The notes: generated by a model from the sequence alone, not told the origin. A DNA stretch of 64,000 bases from DASSUC01 sp035649895 (GCA_035649895.1 DASRIS010000118.1:70169-134168); one strand, 5' to 3'. Counted from the first letter of the stretch, positions 43,431 to 52,646 are shown. Numbers and translations are program-made.

Positions 43431-44354
43431 TCAGGCCAGCAGCGACCGGGTCTGTGCCACGTCCTCGCGGATCTGGGCCGCCAGCGGCTCCACGCTCGGG
43501 TAGGTGCGCATCTCCCGCAGCCGGGCCACGAAGTCCAGCGCCAGGCGCTCGCCGTACAGGTCGCCGTTGAAGTCCAGCACGTACGCCTCGACGCGGCGCT
43601 CCCGGCCGGAGAAGGTCGGGTTCGTGCCGACCGAGACCGCGGCCGGCAGCCGCTGGCCGTCCGTGCGCACCAGCCACGCCGCGTAGACCCCGTCCCCCGG
43701 CACCGCCGCGTACCGGCCGCAGATCAGGTTGGCGGTGGGGAACCCCAGCTGCCGGCCGCGCCGGTCGCCGCGCACCACGACACCCTCCAGCCGGTGCGGG
43801 CGCCCCAGCGCCGTCGCCGCGGCGGCGACGTCACCGGCGTCCACGCAGGCGCGCACGTACGTGGAGGAGAGCACCGCGACGTCGCTGGCGACCAGGCGGG
43901 ACGGCTCGACGGCGAACCCGAACGCGCGCCCGAGCCGCTCCAGCATCGGCACGTCGCCAGCGGCCCGGTGGCCGAACCGGAAGTTCTCCCCGACCACCAC
44001 CAGCGCCGCGTGCAGGTTCTCGACCAGCACGTCGTGGGCGAACTGCTCGGCGGGCAGCCGGGAGAAGTCCAGCGTGAACGGGACCACGCACAGCACATCC
44101 ACACCCAGCTGCTCGATCAGCTCCGCCTTGCGCGCCGGCTCGGTCAGCACGGCTGGATGCGAGCCCGGGCGCACCACCTCGGACGGGTGCGGGTCGAAGG
44201 TGACCACCACCGCGGACATGCCGAGGTCACCGGCGCGCTTGACGGCGTGCCCGATGATCTCCTGGTGTCCTTTGTGGACTCCGTCGAAGACGCCGATGGT
44301 CACCACCGAGCGCCCCCAGCCGGGCGTCGCCTCGTACCCCCGCCATCGTTGCAC
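43431..44354 (-). CDS. ribF: bifunctional riboflavin kinase/FMN adenylyltransferase
   Basis: 307 residues. The N-terminal adenylyltransferase domain shows GVFDGVHKGHQEII and VVTFDPHPSEVV. The C-terminal riboflavin kinase domain shows GRQLGFPTANL and AAVSVGTNPTF ending in VEAYVLDF. It makes FMN and then FAD; the ThyX enzyme in this window depends on FAD. 146 bp upstream of rpsO. Confidence 0.94.
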   Translation of the reverse strand: MQRWRGYEATPGWGRSVVTIGVFDGVHKGHQEIIGHAVKRAGDLGMSAVVVTFDPHPSEVVRPGSHPAVLTEPARKAELIEQLGVDVLCVVPFTLDFSRLPAEQFAHDVLVENLHAALVVVGENFRFGHRAAGDVPMLERLGRAFGFAVEPSRLVASDVAVLSSTYVRACVDAGDVAAAATALGRPHRLEGVVVRGDRRGRQLGFPTANLICGRYAAVPGDGVYAAWLVRTDGQRLPAAVSVGTNPTFSGRERRVEAYVLDFNGDLYGERLALDFVARLREMRTYPSVEPLAAQIREDVAQTRSLLA

Positions 44355-44398
44355 GTCGACCTCCCGGGCCGGCCTCGCCCGCGGCTCGCGGGCCCGCT

Positions 44399-44466
44399 GA
44401 GCCTACCGGTCGCGGGAGCCTACCGGTCCCTGGAGTCCACCGGTCCCTGGAGCCTACCGGTCGCGG
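44399..44466. repeat. four 17-bp tandem units after the amidase gene
   Basis: Units at 44399, 44416, 44433 and 44450 share GAG(C/T)C(T/C)ACCGGTC. The last one overlaps the amidase stop codon. Spacing without unique spacers rules out CRISPR. Confidence 0.85.
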
Positions 44467-45347
44467 ACGAAGCGGGTCAGCGCGGCGGCGAGCGCCGCGG
44501 CGACCCGCTCCCGGAAGGCCGGGTCCTTCATCCGGGCCGCGTCCCGCGCGTTGCGCATGTTGCCGCACTCCACCATCACCTTGGGCACCCGGGACAGGTT
44601 GAGCCCGCCCATATCGTCGCGGGTGTTGATGCCGCCCTCGCCGATGTAGTTGGCCGGCGGCGCCACCCGGCGCAGCTCGTCGCGCACCAGCACGGCGAGC
44701 CGGTGTGACTCGGCCACGACCGCGGTGGACGGGGCGCCAGCGACCAGCGCCGGTTCCAGCACGTGGAAGCCGTACGCGCCAGCCGGCGCGCCGTCGCCGT
44801 GGATCGAGACAGCGACGACCGCGCGGTACCGGTTACCGATCTCCGCCCGATGGTCCAGGCACGGCCCCACCCCGGTGTCGCTCGACCGGGTCAGCACGAC
44901 CAGCGCGCCGGCCACCCGCAGCCGGGCCGCCAGCCGTACCGCGGTGTCCCAGTTGAACGCGTGCTCGGGGTACCCGTCGTCCGTCCGGGTGCCGGTCGTG
45001 TCGCACGGCTTGAGCTTCGTGTACGCGTCCACCATGCGGTTGATGACCTCGGGGTGTGCCGCGTTGGCGCCGTTGTGCCCGGGGTCTACCACGACCACCA
45101 CACCGGCGAGCGGGTGGACGGCCGAGGGCAGGGCCGGCGAGGATGGCGCCCCTGACGCGGGCGAGGTGGGGGCCGGCGGGGACAGGGCCGGCCCGGACGG
45201 CGCCGCTGCCGGGGTGGTGCGCGCGGCATCCGCCGCCGGCCGGTCCGGCGGTGCCGAGCCGGGAGCGGCGCAGGCCGCCAGCGTGGCGAGGGCGAGCACG
45301 CCCGCCCAGCACCACCGCCCACGTCGGAAGGCCCGTCCGCCCGGCAC
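44454..45347 (-). CDS. N-acetylmuramoyl-L-alanine amidase, lipoprotein
   Basis: 297 residues. A basic start and hydrophobic run end in the lipobox LAAC (Cys26), so it should be lipid-anchored outside the membrane. A Pro/Ala/Ser-rich spacer (27-78) precedes an Amidase_3 domain: the zinc His in VVVVDPGHNG, a second His in VSIHGDGAP, and Glu in VMVECGNMRN. It cleaves the lactyl-Ala bond of peptidoglycan. Between truB and ribF, an atypical insertion in that cluster. Confidence 0.88.
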   Translation of the reverse strand: MPGGRAFRRGRWCWAGVLALATLAACAAPGSAPPDRPAADAARTTPAAAPSGPALSPPAPTSPASGAPSSPALPSAVHPLAGVVVVVDPGHNGANAAHPEVINRMVDAYTKLKPCDTTGTRTDDGYPEHAFNWDTAVRLAARLRVAGALVVLTRSSDTGVGPCLDHRAEIGNRYRAVVAVSIHGDGAPAGAYGFHVLEPALVAGAPSTAVVAESHRLAVLVRDELRRVAPPANYIGEGGINTRDDMGGLNLSRVPKVMVECGNMRNARDAARMKDPAFRERVAAALAAALTRFVRDR

Positions 45348-45399
45348 GGTCGCTCATCCTAGCCGCGCGGCCACAGCCAGCGGCTGGCGCAGCCGGTGG

Positions 45400-45461
45400 T
45401 CAGCTCGAACCGGCAGGGGTGAACACCACCTCAGCTCGAACCGGCAGGGGTGAACACCACC
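45400..45461. repeat. perfect 31-bp tandem duplication at the 3' end of truB
   Basis: 45400-45430 and 45431-45461 are identical. The duplicated segment is the end of the truB coding sequence including its stop, so the second stop-containing copy lies downstream of the gene as an exact relic. Confidence 0.9.
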
Positions 45462-46417
45462 TCAGGGCGGGCCTGCCCGGCCTCCTCGCGGACGATGGCG
45501 ACGAGCGAGCCGTCCGGGGCGAAGACGGCGTACGGCCCGTCGGTCCCGCACGCCGGCAGCCGGCCGCCATGCCCGAGCACCCGCGCCTGCTCACCGGTGG
45601 CGTCCCGCCGGGGGAGCAACCGGGCCGCAGCGGCGGCCAGCGGCAGCGTCACCACCCGCGGCGCCCGCGGCTCCAGCTCCGCCAGCTTTGCCAGCGGCTC
45701 CAGCTCCGCCAGCTTTGCCAGCGGCGCCAGCTCCGCCAGGGGTACGGCCTCGGCGAGCGTGAACCCGTCGACCGCGGTGCGGCGCAGCCGGGTCAGGTGC
45801 CCACCCACGCCGAGCGCGGCCCCGAGGTCCCGGGCGATCGCCCGCACGTACGTCCCCGACGAGCACGCCACCTCGACGTCCAGGTCCACGGTTCCGGCAG
45901 CCGTGTCCCGGCGCAGCGCCAGCAGCTCCAGCCGGGACACGGTGACCCGGCGAGGGGCGAGGGCGACCTCCTCCCCGGCCCGCACCCGGGCGTAGGCCCG
46001 CCGGCCGCCGACCTTCACCGCGCTCACCGCGCTCGGCACCTGGTCCAGGTCCCCGGTCAGGGCGGCGAGCCCCGCCCGTACCGCGGTCTCGGTGAGGGTG
46101 CCTGCGGGTGCGCCGCCTACGACCTCGCCTTCGGCGTCATCGGTCACTGTGGACTGCCCGAGGCGGATCGTCGCCGCATACTCCTTGGTGGACCCCACCA
46201 CGTAGGTGAGCAGCCGGGTGCCCCGCCCCACCCCCACCACCAGGACCCCGGTGGCCATCGGGTCGAGCGTGCCGCCGTGGCCGACCCGCCGGGTGCCGGC
46301 CAGCCGCCGGACCCGGGCCACCACGTCATGGGATGTCATCCCGGGCGGCTTGTCCACCACGACGAAGCCCTCAGCGGCGAAGCCCTCAGCGTCCACCGCC
46401 GCAGCGTCCGTACCCAT
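45431..46417 (-). CDS. truB: tRNA pseudouridine(55) synthase
   Basis: 328 residues from the ATG at 46417. TruB motifs: VVDKPPGMTSHDVVARV and HGGTLDPMATGVL with the catalytic Asp, YAATIRLG, VSAVKVGGRRAYARVR and CSSGTYVRAIARDLG. It converts U55 of the T-loop. A 9-residue block (LAKLAELEP) is exactly duplicated by a 27-bp repeat in the middle, and the AEGF block near the N-terminus is also doubled. These duplications avoid the conserved motifs. Confidence 0.94.
   Translation of the reverse strand: MGTDAAAVDAEGFAAEGFVVVDKPPGMTSHDVVARVRRLAGTRRVGHGGTLDPMATGVLVVGVGRGTRLLTYVVGSTKEYAATIRLGQSTVTDDAEGEVVGGAPAGTLTETAVRAGLAALTGDLDQVPSAVSAVKVGGRRAYARVRAGEEVALAPRRVTVSRLELLALRRDTAAGTVDLDVEVACSSGTYVRAIARDLGAALGVGGHLTRLRRTAVDGFTLAEAVPLAELAPLAKLAELEPLAKLAELEPRAPRVVTLPLAAAAARLLPRRDATGEQARVLGHGGRLPACGTDGPYAVFAPDGSLVAIVREEAGQARPEVVFTPAGSS
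45669..45739 (-). repeat. 27-bp tandem duplication inside truB
   Basis: 45669-45695 and 45696-45722 are identical, followed by a partial third copy. In-frame; inserts nine-residue units between two conserved TruB segments. Confidence 0.85.
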
Positions 46418-46453
46418 GAGGGGCAAGCCTGTCAGACCCGCCCGGCCCAGCCG

Positions 46454-47773
46454 CTACCGGACGGCGCCGGTCACCGCCCACCGGCCGGAGCGGAGGCGTG
46501 GCAAGATCGCCACCAGCCGCAGCACGATGAACAGCGTCAGGCCCGCCCAGATCCCACCCAGGCCGAGGTCGAGCAGGTAGGCGAGCCAGACCGCGGGCAG
46601 GAAGCCGCCCAGCGCGCAGGCCAGGGTCAGGTCGCGCAGGTACCGCACGTCTCCGGCGCCGATCATCGCCCCGTCGAGCGCGAACACGACGCCGCACAAG
46701 GGCTGCATCAGCACGAACCACGGCCAGGCGAGCATCGCCTGGGCGTACACCCCGGGGTCGTCGCTGAACCACGCCGGCAGCACGCCCGCTCCGGCGGCGA
46801 TGACCGCGGCGAGCCCGGCGCCCGCCGTACCCCCGATGACGGCGACCCGGCGGGTCAGCGAGCGGGCCTCGTCCGCGCGGGATGCGCCGAGCGCGGCGCC
46901 GACGAGCGACTGCGCGGCGATGCCCACGGCGTCGAGGGCGAGCGCGCAGAACACCCACAGCTGGAGCGCGATCTGGTGGGCGGCGAGCGCGGCGGTGCCG
47001 AAGCGGACGGCGACCGCGGCGGCAGACAGGAAACAGACCTGGAACGCGGCGCCGCGCAGCAACAGGTCCCGCCCGAGGAGCAGCTGCCGGCCGATCACCC
47101 GGGGCTGCGGGCGCAGGGACACCCGCTCGCGGGCCAGCGCCCGCACGAACAGCACGCCCGCCGCGGTCTGCGCCGCCACGTTGGCAATGGCCGACCCGAC
47201 CAGACCCAGGTCGAGCCCGTAGACGAGCAGCGGGCACAGGGCGGCGGAGAGCGCGTTGGCGCCCAGGACGTAGGCGAGCGGGCGGCGGGTGTCCTGCACG
47301 CCGCGCAGCCAGCCGTTGCCAGCCGCGGCGAGCAGCAGGCCCGGCGCGCCCAGGGCCGCCACCCGCAGCCACTGCGCGGCCCCGGCGGCGACCTCGGGGT
47401 CAGCCCCGGCCAGGGTACGGGCCAGCGCCGGCGCCCCCGGCTGCGCGGCCAGCGCGGCGACCACGCCCACGGTCAGCGCGGTCCACGACGCCTGCACCCC
47501 TTCGGCAACGGCGGCGCTGCGGTCCCCGGCGCCGAACCGCCGGGCGGCCCGCCCGGTCGTGCCGTAGGCGAGCACCGTGCCCAGCCAGGCGACGACGGTC
47601 AGCACGCTCCCGCCGAGGGCCAGCGACGCGAGCGGGACCCGGCCGAGGTGTCCCACGACCGCGGTGTCGACGAGCACGTAGAGCGGCTCGGCCGCGAGCA
47701 CGACGAGCGCGGGGAGCGCGAGCCCGGCGATCCGGCGCAGGGTCACCGCTTCTGGGTTGCCGGCGGAGTGCAT
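46454..47773 (-). CDS. MATE-family efflux transporter (DinF-like)
   Basis: 439 residues from the ATG at 47773 (one six codons earlier is possible). About twelve hydrophobic segments in two similar halves. MATE hallmarks: PLYVLVDTAVVGHLG in helix 1-2 and GNGWLRGVQDTRRP, with AYGTTGRAARRFGAGD in the first loop. It exports cationic or lipophilic compounds using an ion gradient. In actinobacteria a dinF-like gene often lies between nrnA and truB, as here in spirit, though a signalling operon now intervenes. Confidence 0.9.
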   Translation of the reverse strand: MHSAGNPEAVTLRRIAGLALPALVVLAAEPLYVLVDTAVVGHLGRVPLASLALGGSVLTVVAWLGTVLAYGTTGRAARRFGAGDRSAAVAEGVQASWTALTVGVVAALAAQPGAPALARTLAGADPEVAAGAAQWLRVAALGAPGLLLAAAGNGWLRGVQDTRRPLAYVLGANALSAALCPLLVYGLDLGLVGSAIANVAAQTAAGVLFVRALARERVSLRPQPRVIGRQLLLGRDLLLRGAAFQVCFLSAAAVAVRFGTAALAAHQIALQLWVFCALALDAVGIAAQSLVGAALGASRADEARSLTRRVAVIGGTAGAGLAAVIAAGAGVLPAWFSDDPGVYAQAMLAWPWFVLMQPLCGVVFALDGAMIGAGDVRYLRDLTLACALGGFLPAVWLAYLLDLGLGGIWAGLTLFIVLRLVAILPRLRSGRWAVTGAVR

Positions 47774-48175
47774 CGCTCCGGATGGTGCCACGCCAGTCGT
47801 AATGGATGCAAAGGCCAGCGCTACTTACACAACATCGTCCGGGCGCCGCGCCTGGACGGCGGTGCTACTGGCGCGTGTCCAGCGACGTCTGGAGGGCGCG
47901 GCGGGCCTGCTCCCGGGCGTCGTCGTGGGGCTGTGGGCGAGGCGGCGCGGTCGGCATGTCAGGTCCTTCCAGGGTCGGCAACGAGGCGGCAGGGCCGCAG
48001 GAGGGGGTCGGTTCGTTCGCCGATCGGCGAGGGCACCAGCGCAGGCTCCGCTGGCTCCGCAGCGGGCTGGCCGGTTGCAGACGAGTCCCGCTGCGGTGGC
48101 TGAGACCAAGGACAAGTACGGCTAGTACTGCCAACCAAACTATCCGTCATGTCCACATGGTGCGCAGGTTTCCCA
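47774..48175. other. 402-bp intergenic region; one possible 30-codon ORF
   Basis: Between the MATE gene and the end of the phosphatase gene. The only candidate is a minus-strand ORF at 47865-47957 (MPTAPPRPQPHDDAREQARR and ten more residues) with GGAAGGA upstream. It is helical in its second half, has no known relative, and may be spurious. Nothing else supported. Confidence 0.35.
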
Positions 48176-49843
48176 TCATGTGGACCGAGCCGGCGGCGCT
48201 CCCGGCTCAGCTCCTGGCGTCCCCACGCACCGGCGCAGCGCCAGCACGGCGACGTCGTCGTGCTTGGCAGCGCCGGCCAGCCCTTGCAGCAGCCGGTTGC
48301 AGAACACGTCCAGGTCAGGCTCTACCGTGGACGCCTGGCGGGTCAGCTCGGACAGCCCCACGTCGATCTGCTCCTTGCGCCGCTCGACCAGCCCGTCGGT
48401 GTAGAGCACCAGGGTCGCCCCCGGCGGCAGCTCGATCTCGGTGTCGCCGGGCCGGTCCGCCTGGATGCCGAGCATGGTGCCGCGCAGCTTGACCAGCTCG
48501 GCCCGGCCGTCGCGGACCAGCACCGGAGGCATGTGGCCGGCGCACGCGAGCCGGAGCCGGCCGGTGCCCGGGTGCAGCAGTCCAACGAGGACAGAGGCGA
48601 TCTCGTCCGGCACCCAGCGCAGCATCAGCGCGTTGAGCCGGTCCAGCGCCGCGTGCGGCGGGTGCCCCTCGGCCAGGTACGCCCGCAGCGCGTGCCGCAG
48701 CTCGGCCATGACCGTGGCGGCGTGCAGCGAGTGGCCGGCCACGTCGCCGATGGCCACCACCAGCTCGTCGTCCAGCCGCGCCAGCTCGTAGAAGTCCCCG
48801 CCCACCGCCGCCTCGGCGGTCGCCGGCTCGTACCGCACCGCGATGTCGTAGCCGGGGACCTTCGGCACCTCCCGGGGCAGCATGCTGAGCTGCAAGGTGA
48901 GGGCCGTGCGCCGCTCCTCGTCGTGCGAGCGCATCGCCTCGACGGCCTGGGCCACCGCCTGGCCCAGCTGGGTCAGGATATGCACGTCCTCCCGGGCGAC
49001 CACCGGGCTGGTGACGGTGACGTAGGCGGCCGGCCGGTTCTCCTTCGGCCGGGCCACGGTCACCCACACCTCCTCGAACCGGCCGTTCCAGGGCAGCAGG
49101 TCCCGGTACTCCGGCGCGAGGGCCACCCGCGCGACCGTGCCCGGGGATGTGGCGGCCAGCTCGTGGGCGAGGTTGCGGGGGCGGAACGGCCGCATGAGCG
49201 GCTCCGCGCCCGGCCCGGTGACCGTGGCCACCAGCCGCTCGCCCTCGGGCGTCTGGGCGGCCGCCGTCGCCGCGGCCTGGAAGATCTCGGCGGCGCCGGA
49301 CGCCGCGGCGGTCAGCACCGCCTCGGTCCGGTCGGCCGTGTTCACCGCGATCGTCGCGTCGACCAGCAGCGCCAGCCGCCTGGCCAGGCGCTCGGCGTGC
49401 TGGCGGGCGCGGTAGTAGCGCAGCATCGCGTTCACCGTGGCGAGCAGCTCGTCCGGCTCGATCGGCTCGACCAGGTAGCCGTCGGCGCCGCGCGCCAGCC
49501 CCTGCGTGCGGTCGGCGACGTCGACGGCGTTGGCCGAGACGTGCAGCACCGGCAGGGCGGCCCAGCGCTGGTCACCCTTGATCCGCTCGCAGACCTCGTA
49601 CCCGCTGACGTCCGGCAGGCGTACGTCGAGGACGACCACGTCCACCGGGCCGTCCGCAAGGCGGCACAGGGCCTGCGCCCCGGTCTCCGCCTCGCGGACG
49701 GCGTAGCCGGCCCGGCGCAGCCAGCTGCCGATGATGTACCGCTTGCTGCGGCTGTCGTCGACCACCAGCACGGTCGCGCCCCGGGGGTCGGCAGGCGCCG
49801 CGTCCACCGGCCCGGGCGCGGCGACCGGATCGATGGCGCTCAT
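48176..49843 (-). CDS. receiver-GAF-PP2C phosphatase (RsbU-like)
   Basis: 555 residues. Residues 22-140 are a receiver domain: acidic pair Asp29/Asp30, phospho-acceptor Asp73 in VVVLDVRLP. The usual Lys of the last strand is replaced (LVEPIEPDEL). Residues 150-310 fit a GAF-like sensor. From about 325 comes a SpoIIE-type PP2C domain (VGGDFYELARL, VAIGDVAGHS, LYTDGLVERR, HDDVAVLAL) with the metal-binding Asps in place. It should dephosphorylate STAS anti-sigma antagonists. Overlaps the kinase stop (ATGA). Last gene of the stressosome-type operon. Confidence 0.88.
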   Translation of the reverse strand: MSAIDPVAAPGPVDAAPADPRGATVLVVDDSRSKRYIIGSWLRRAGYAVREAETGAQALCRLADGPVDVVVLDVRLPDVSGYEVCERIKGDQRWAALPVLHVSANAVDVADRTQGLARGADGYLVEPIEPDELLATVNAMLRYYRARQHAERLARRLALLVDATIAVNTADRTEAVLTAAASGAAEIFQAAATAAAQTPEGERLVATVTGPGAEPLMRPFRPRNLAHELAATSPGTVARVALAPEYRDLLPWNGRFEEVWVTVARPKENRPAAYVTVTSPVVAREDVHILTQLGQAVAQAVEAMRSHDEERRTALTLQLSMLPREVPKVPGYDIAVRYEPATAEAAVGGDFYELARLDDELVVAIGDVAGHSLHAATVMAELRHALRAYLAEGHPPHAALDRLNALMLRWVPDEIASVLVGLLHPGTGRLRLACAGHMPPVLVRDGRAELVKLRGTMLGIQADRPGDTEIELPPGATLVLYTDGLVERRKEQIDVGLSELTRQASTVEPDLDVFCNRLLQGLAGAAKHDDVAVLALRRCVGTPGAEPGAPPARST

Positions 49844-51636
49844 GATGCCTGCCCGGCGGCGGCCGCGTCACGCACCGCGACCCGCAGCGCCTCCGGCGTG
49901 ATGTCCCCGGCGGAGAGGACCACCGCCGCGTGCCCGAACCACGCGGCCTCCCGCTCGCCGCCCACCGGCTCGGTCACCACGACCACCGGGATGGCGGCGA
50001 GCCGCTCGTCCGCCGCGAGCGCCCGGATCAGGACCACGCCGTCCGGCTCACCGCTGCGCCCAGACCCGTCCGAGCCCTCACCGTTCCCGCTCACCGGCGC
50101 CGACACGCGTACCACCACCACATCGGGGACCTCGACCGCGATGTCGGCCAGCGCCTGCGCCGCATCAACCACCTCGCTGACCCGGTCTGCCTCGTCGTGC
50201 AACGCCCGGGCCACCGCCGCCTGCAGCGCAGCGCCGCCGTTGACCACCAGCACCTGCCCCAGCGGTGCCCCGCGCGCCGGAACCCGCGGCAGGCGCACCC
50301 GGAACCGGCTGCCCTTGCCGGGCTCGCTCTCCACCGTCAGCTCGCCGCCGAGCAACGTGACCACGCGGCGGGCGTAGGGCAGGCCCAGCCCGGTGCCGCC
50401 GGCCTGGAACGCCCCGCGTACCTGGTAGAACTCCTCGAAGATGCGTTCCTGCTCCGCCGCGGGGATGCCGATGCCGGTGTCCACCACATCCATCTCGATC
50501 AGCTCCTCAGCCGGCAGCCACTGCGCCGACATGCGCACCGTGCCCTGCTCGGTGAACTTCAGGCCGTTCGTGACAAGGTTGCGCAGCACCTGTGCGAGCA
50601 GCATCTCGTCGGTCACCAGCGCCGGCACGCCGACCGGCTCGTCGACCAGCAGCGTCACCCCGGGACGCGAGGCCAGCGGCCGTAGCGTGCCGCGGAGCTG
50701 CCCGAAGAGCCCGCTGAGCCGTACCTCGGCCAGGGCCGGCTCGATCCGCCCGGACTCCGCCTTGGCCAGGTCGAGCAGGTCGTTGACGAGCGAGAGCAGA
50801 TCCGTGGCGGAGGTACGGACGAGGTCGACCTGCTCGGCCTGCTCCGCGGTGAGCGGGGCGGAGCCGGCGTCGGCGAGCAGCCGGGTGAGGCCGATGATGG
50901 CGGTGAGCGGCGCCCGCAGCTCGTGGCTTGCGTTGGCCAGGAAGCGGCTCTTGGCCTCGCTCGCCATCCGCAGCTCTGCGGAGCGCTGGTCCAGCTCGGC
51001 GTAGAGCGCCACCACGCCCCGGTTGGTCTCCTCCAGCTCGTCGGAGAGCTGCCGGTAGAGCGCCAGCACCCCCCGGTTGGTCTCCTCCAGCTCGCTGTTG
51101 AGCCGCAGCAGCTCGTCCCGTCGGCGCTGCACCTCGCCGAGCGCGGCGAGCAGGTCCTCGTTCTGCGCGGCGAGCTCGGCGATCGCGCTGGTCGGGGTCA
51201 GCCGGGCCAGCGCCGCCCGCACCTGCGTCAGCTCGCTGCCGGTAAACGCACCGGCGACCTGCGGCAGGCGCCGGTCAAGCCGTACCCGGGTGCCCGGCCC
51301 GTCCGCCAGCACCTCGACCTCCACCAGCCTGGCCGCGGCGGTGAGCGCGCCCGCGACGTCCTTGTGCTCCTGGTCCAGCCGCTCCGCGGTGACCGCCTCG
51401 ACCCGCAGCGTCGGCTCCGAGCTGCTGACCCGGAACGTCACCACGGCCCCGCCCGCGTGCGCCAGCATCTGCCGGCCGACCTCACTCAGGGCCGTGGCGA
51501 TGCGGATCTGGTCCTGGTGCTCCATCCGCAGCGCGGCGGCCGCCTCCCGGCCGATCTGGCGGACCGTGAAGACATCGTGCTCGTTGCGGATGCGCAGCCG
51601 CAGGATCTCGGTGCCGCCATCGGCCAGGCCGGTCAT
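49840..51636 (-). CDS. hybrid histidine kinase with RsbT-like N-domain and degenerate receiver
   Basis: 598 residues. Residues 10-130 resemble an RsbT/RsbW ATPase fold. Residues 155-230 are a coiled coil with a duplicated LEETNRGVxALY block. The dimerisation/phosphorylation helix has ASHELRAPLTAI (His238). The HATPase domain shows VLRNLVTNGLKF, DTGIGIP, GGTGLGLPYARR. The C-terminal 130 residues have the order of a receiver, but the phospho-acceptor position reads VVVVRVSAP, with Arg instead of Asp, so it cannot be phosphorylated normally. Stop and start overlaps tie it to both neighbours. Confidence 0.85.
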   Translation of the reverse strand: MTGLADGGTEILRLRIRNEHDVFTVRQIGREAAAALRMEHQDQIRIATALSEVGRQMLAHAGGAVVTFRVSSSEPTLRVEAVTAERLDQEHKDVAGALTAAARLVEVEVLADGPGTRVRLDRRLPQVAGAFTGSELTQVRAALARLTPTSAIAELAAQNEDLLAALGEVQRRRDELLRLNSELEETNRGVLALYRQLSDELEETNRGVVALYAELDQRSAELRMASEAKSRFLANASHELRAPLTAIIGLTRLLADAGSAPLTAEQAEQVDLVRTSATDLLSLVNDLLDLAKAESGRIEPALAEVRLSGLFGQLRGTLRPLASRPGVTLLVDEPVGVPALVTDEMLLAQVLRNLVTNGLKFTEQGTVRMSAQWLPAEELIEMDVVDTGIGIPAAEQERIFEEFYQVRGAFQAGGTGLGLPYARRVVTLLGGELTVESEPGKGSRFRVRLPRVPARGAPLGQVLVVNGGAALQAAVARALHDEADRVSEVVDAAQALADIAVEVPDVVVVRVSAPVSGNGEGSDGSGRSGEPDGVVLIRALAADERLAAIPVVVVTEPVGGEREAAWFGHAAVVLSAGDITPEALRVAVRDAAAAGQAS

Positions 51637-52646
51637 GTCGGCACCCTCGCCACCAGCACGCCAGCGTCGTCCCGCCGGGTGCCGCCGTCACGCAGCAGGA
51701 TCGCGGCGACCACCACTGGGCTGTGCGCCAGCAGCCCCGGGTACTTGTCCGGGTCCCACCGGTCGGTCATGCCGTCCGAGTGCAGGACGACCAGGGCTCT
51801 GCCGGGCAGCGGGTAGGCGAACTCGCGTACCCGCTGGCGCTGGTGCCCGACGATCCCGGGCAGGGTCACCAGCTGCCGCCGTACCCCGGATCCGAGCACG
51901 AAGCCGGCGATGTTGCCCAGGCCGGCGGCGCGCACGACCTCCGCGGCCGGGTCCAGCTCCGCGACCATCACCGCGGCCCCCCGGGTACGCGCCAGCGCCC
52001 GGTGCAGGTGCTCGACGACCTCGCCCGGCCCCGCGCCCGGCGCGTCGCAGAACGCGTCGACCGCCACCCGGCTCGCGGCCGCGGCCAGCGGCCCGTGCCC
52101 GAGCCCGTCGCTGACCAGCACCTGAGCCCGCCCACCCAGCGAGCGTACGGCGAACGCGTCGCCGGACGTCGTCTCGCCGGCGATCGGTCGGGTCAGCCCG
52201 TCGGCCCAGGGCTGCGCCGCGGTGCCGTCCGACCACACCTCCGCGGCGACCACCGTGCCCACGCCGGGTAGCGAGTACATGTCCCACCAGCTGGCCTGCC
52301 GGCCGATGGCGCCGAGCCCGATGCCCAGTGTCCCCGCGGTCGAGTGGCCGTCGGAGACCGCCTGGGCCACGTCCGGGATGCCTGGGCCCGAGTCCACACC
52401 CACCAGCCCGACCCCGGCCGAGCCGGCCCGGCGCAGGGAGCGCACCAGGACCGTGCCGTCGTGGGCGTGCTTGTGCAGGTTGCTGGCGAGCTCGGTAGCG
52501 AGGATGGCCAGCTCGGCAACGCGCCGCTCAGGCAGGCCGAGCTGCTCCCCGAGCCCGGTCGCGGCACGCCGGACCGCGCCGACGGTGCCGGCCCCCTCGA
52601 TCGGGAACCACCGCATGTCATCCGCCAGCGGGCCGCTCGGAAACAT
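51633..52646 (-). CDS. RsbT-like ATPase/PP2C phosphatase fusion (RsbX-like)
   Basis: 337 residues from an ATG that overlaps the preceding stop (TGATG). Residues 1-125 are an HATPase_c anti-sigma/RsbT-like domain (ELAILATELASNLHKHA N-box, DSGPGIPD, LGIGLGAIGRQA). From about 150 there is a compact PP2C domain (GDAFAVRSLGGRAQVLVSDGLGHG, VVLHSDGMTDRW) like RsbX, which resets the stressosome by removing phosphates from RsbR and RsbS. Stop overlaps the kinase ATG. Confidence 0.85.
   Translation of the reverse strand: MFPSGPLADDMRWFPIEGAGTVGAVRRAATGLGEQLGLPERRVAELAILATELASNLHKHAHDGTVLVRSLRRAGSAGVGLVGVDSGPGIPDVAQAVSDGHSTAGTLGIGLGAIGRQASWWDMYSLPGVGTVVAAEVWSDGTAAQPWADGLTRPIAGETTSGDAFAVRSLGGRAQVLVSDGLGHGPLAAAASRVAVDAFCDAPGAGPGEVVEHLHRALARTRGAAVMVAELDPAAEVVRAAGLGNIAGFVLGSGVRRQLVTLPGIVGHQRQRVREFAYPLPGRALVVLHSDGMTDRWDPDKYPGLLAHSPVVVAAILLRDGGTRRDDAGVLVARVPT

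Noticed and set aside
44399..44466. Regular short repeats considered as a CRISPR array
   Set aside because: Units of 17 bp are contiguous, with no unique spacers, and no cas genes are present.
45056..50377. Plus-strand frames of 1015 and 742 codons over truB, MATE and the RsbU-like gene
   Set aside because: Antisense shadows of conserved genes; no recognisable domain, and starts and stops fall in the middle of neighbouring genes.
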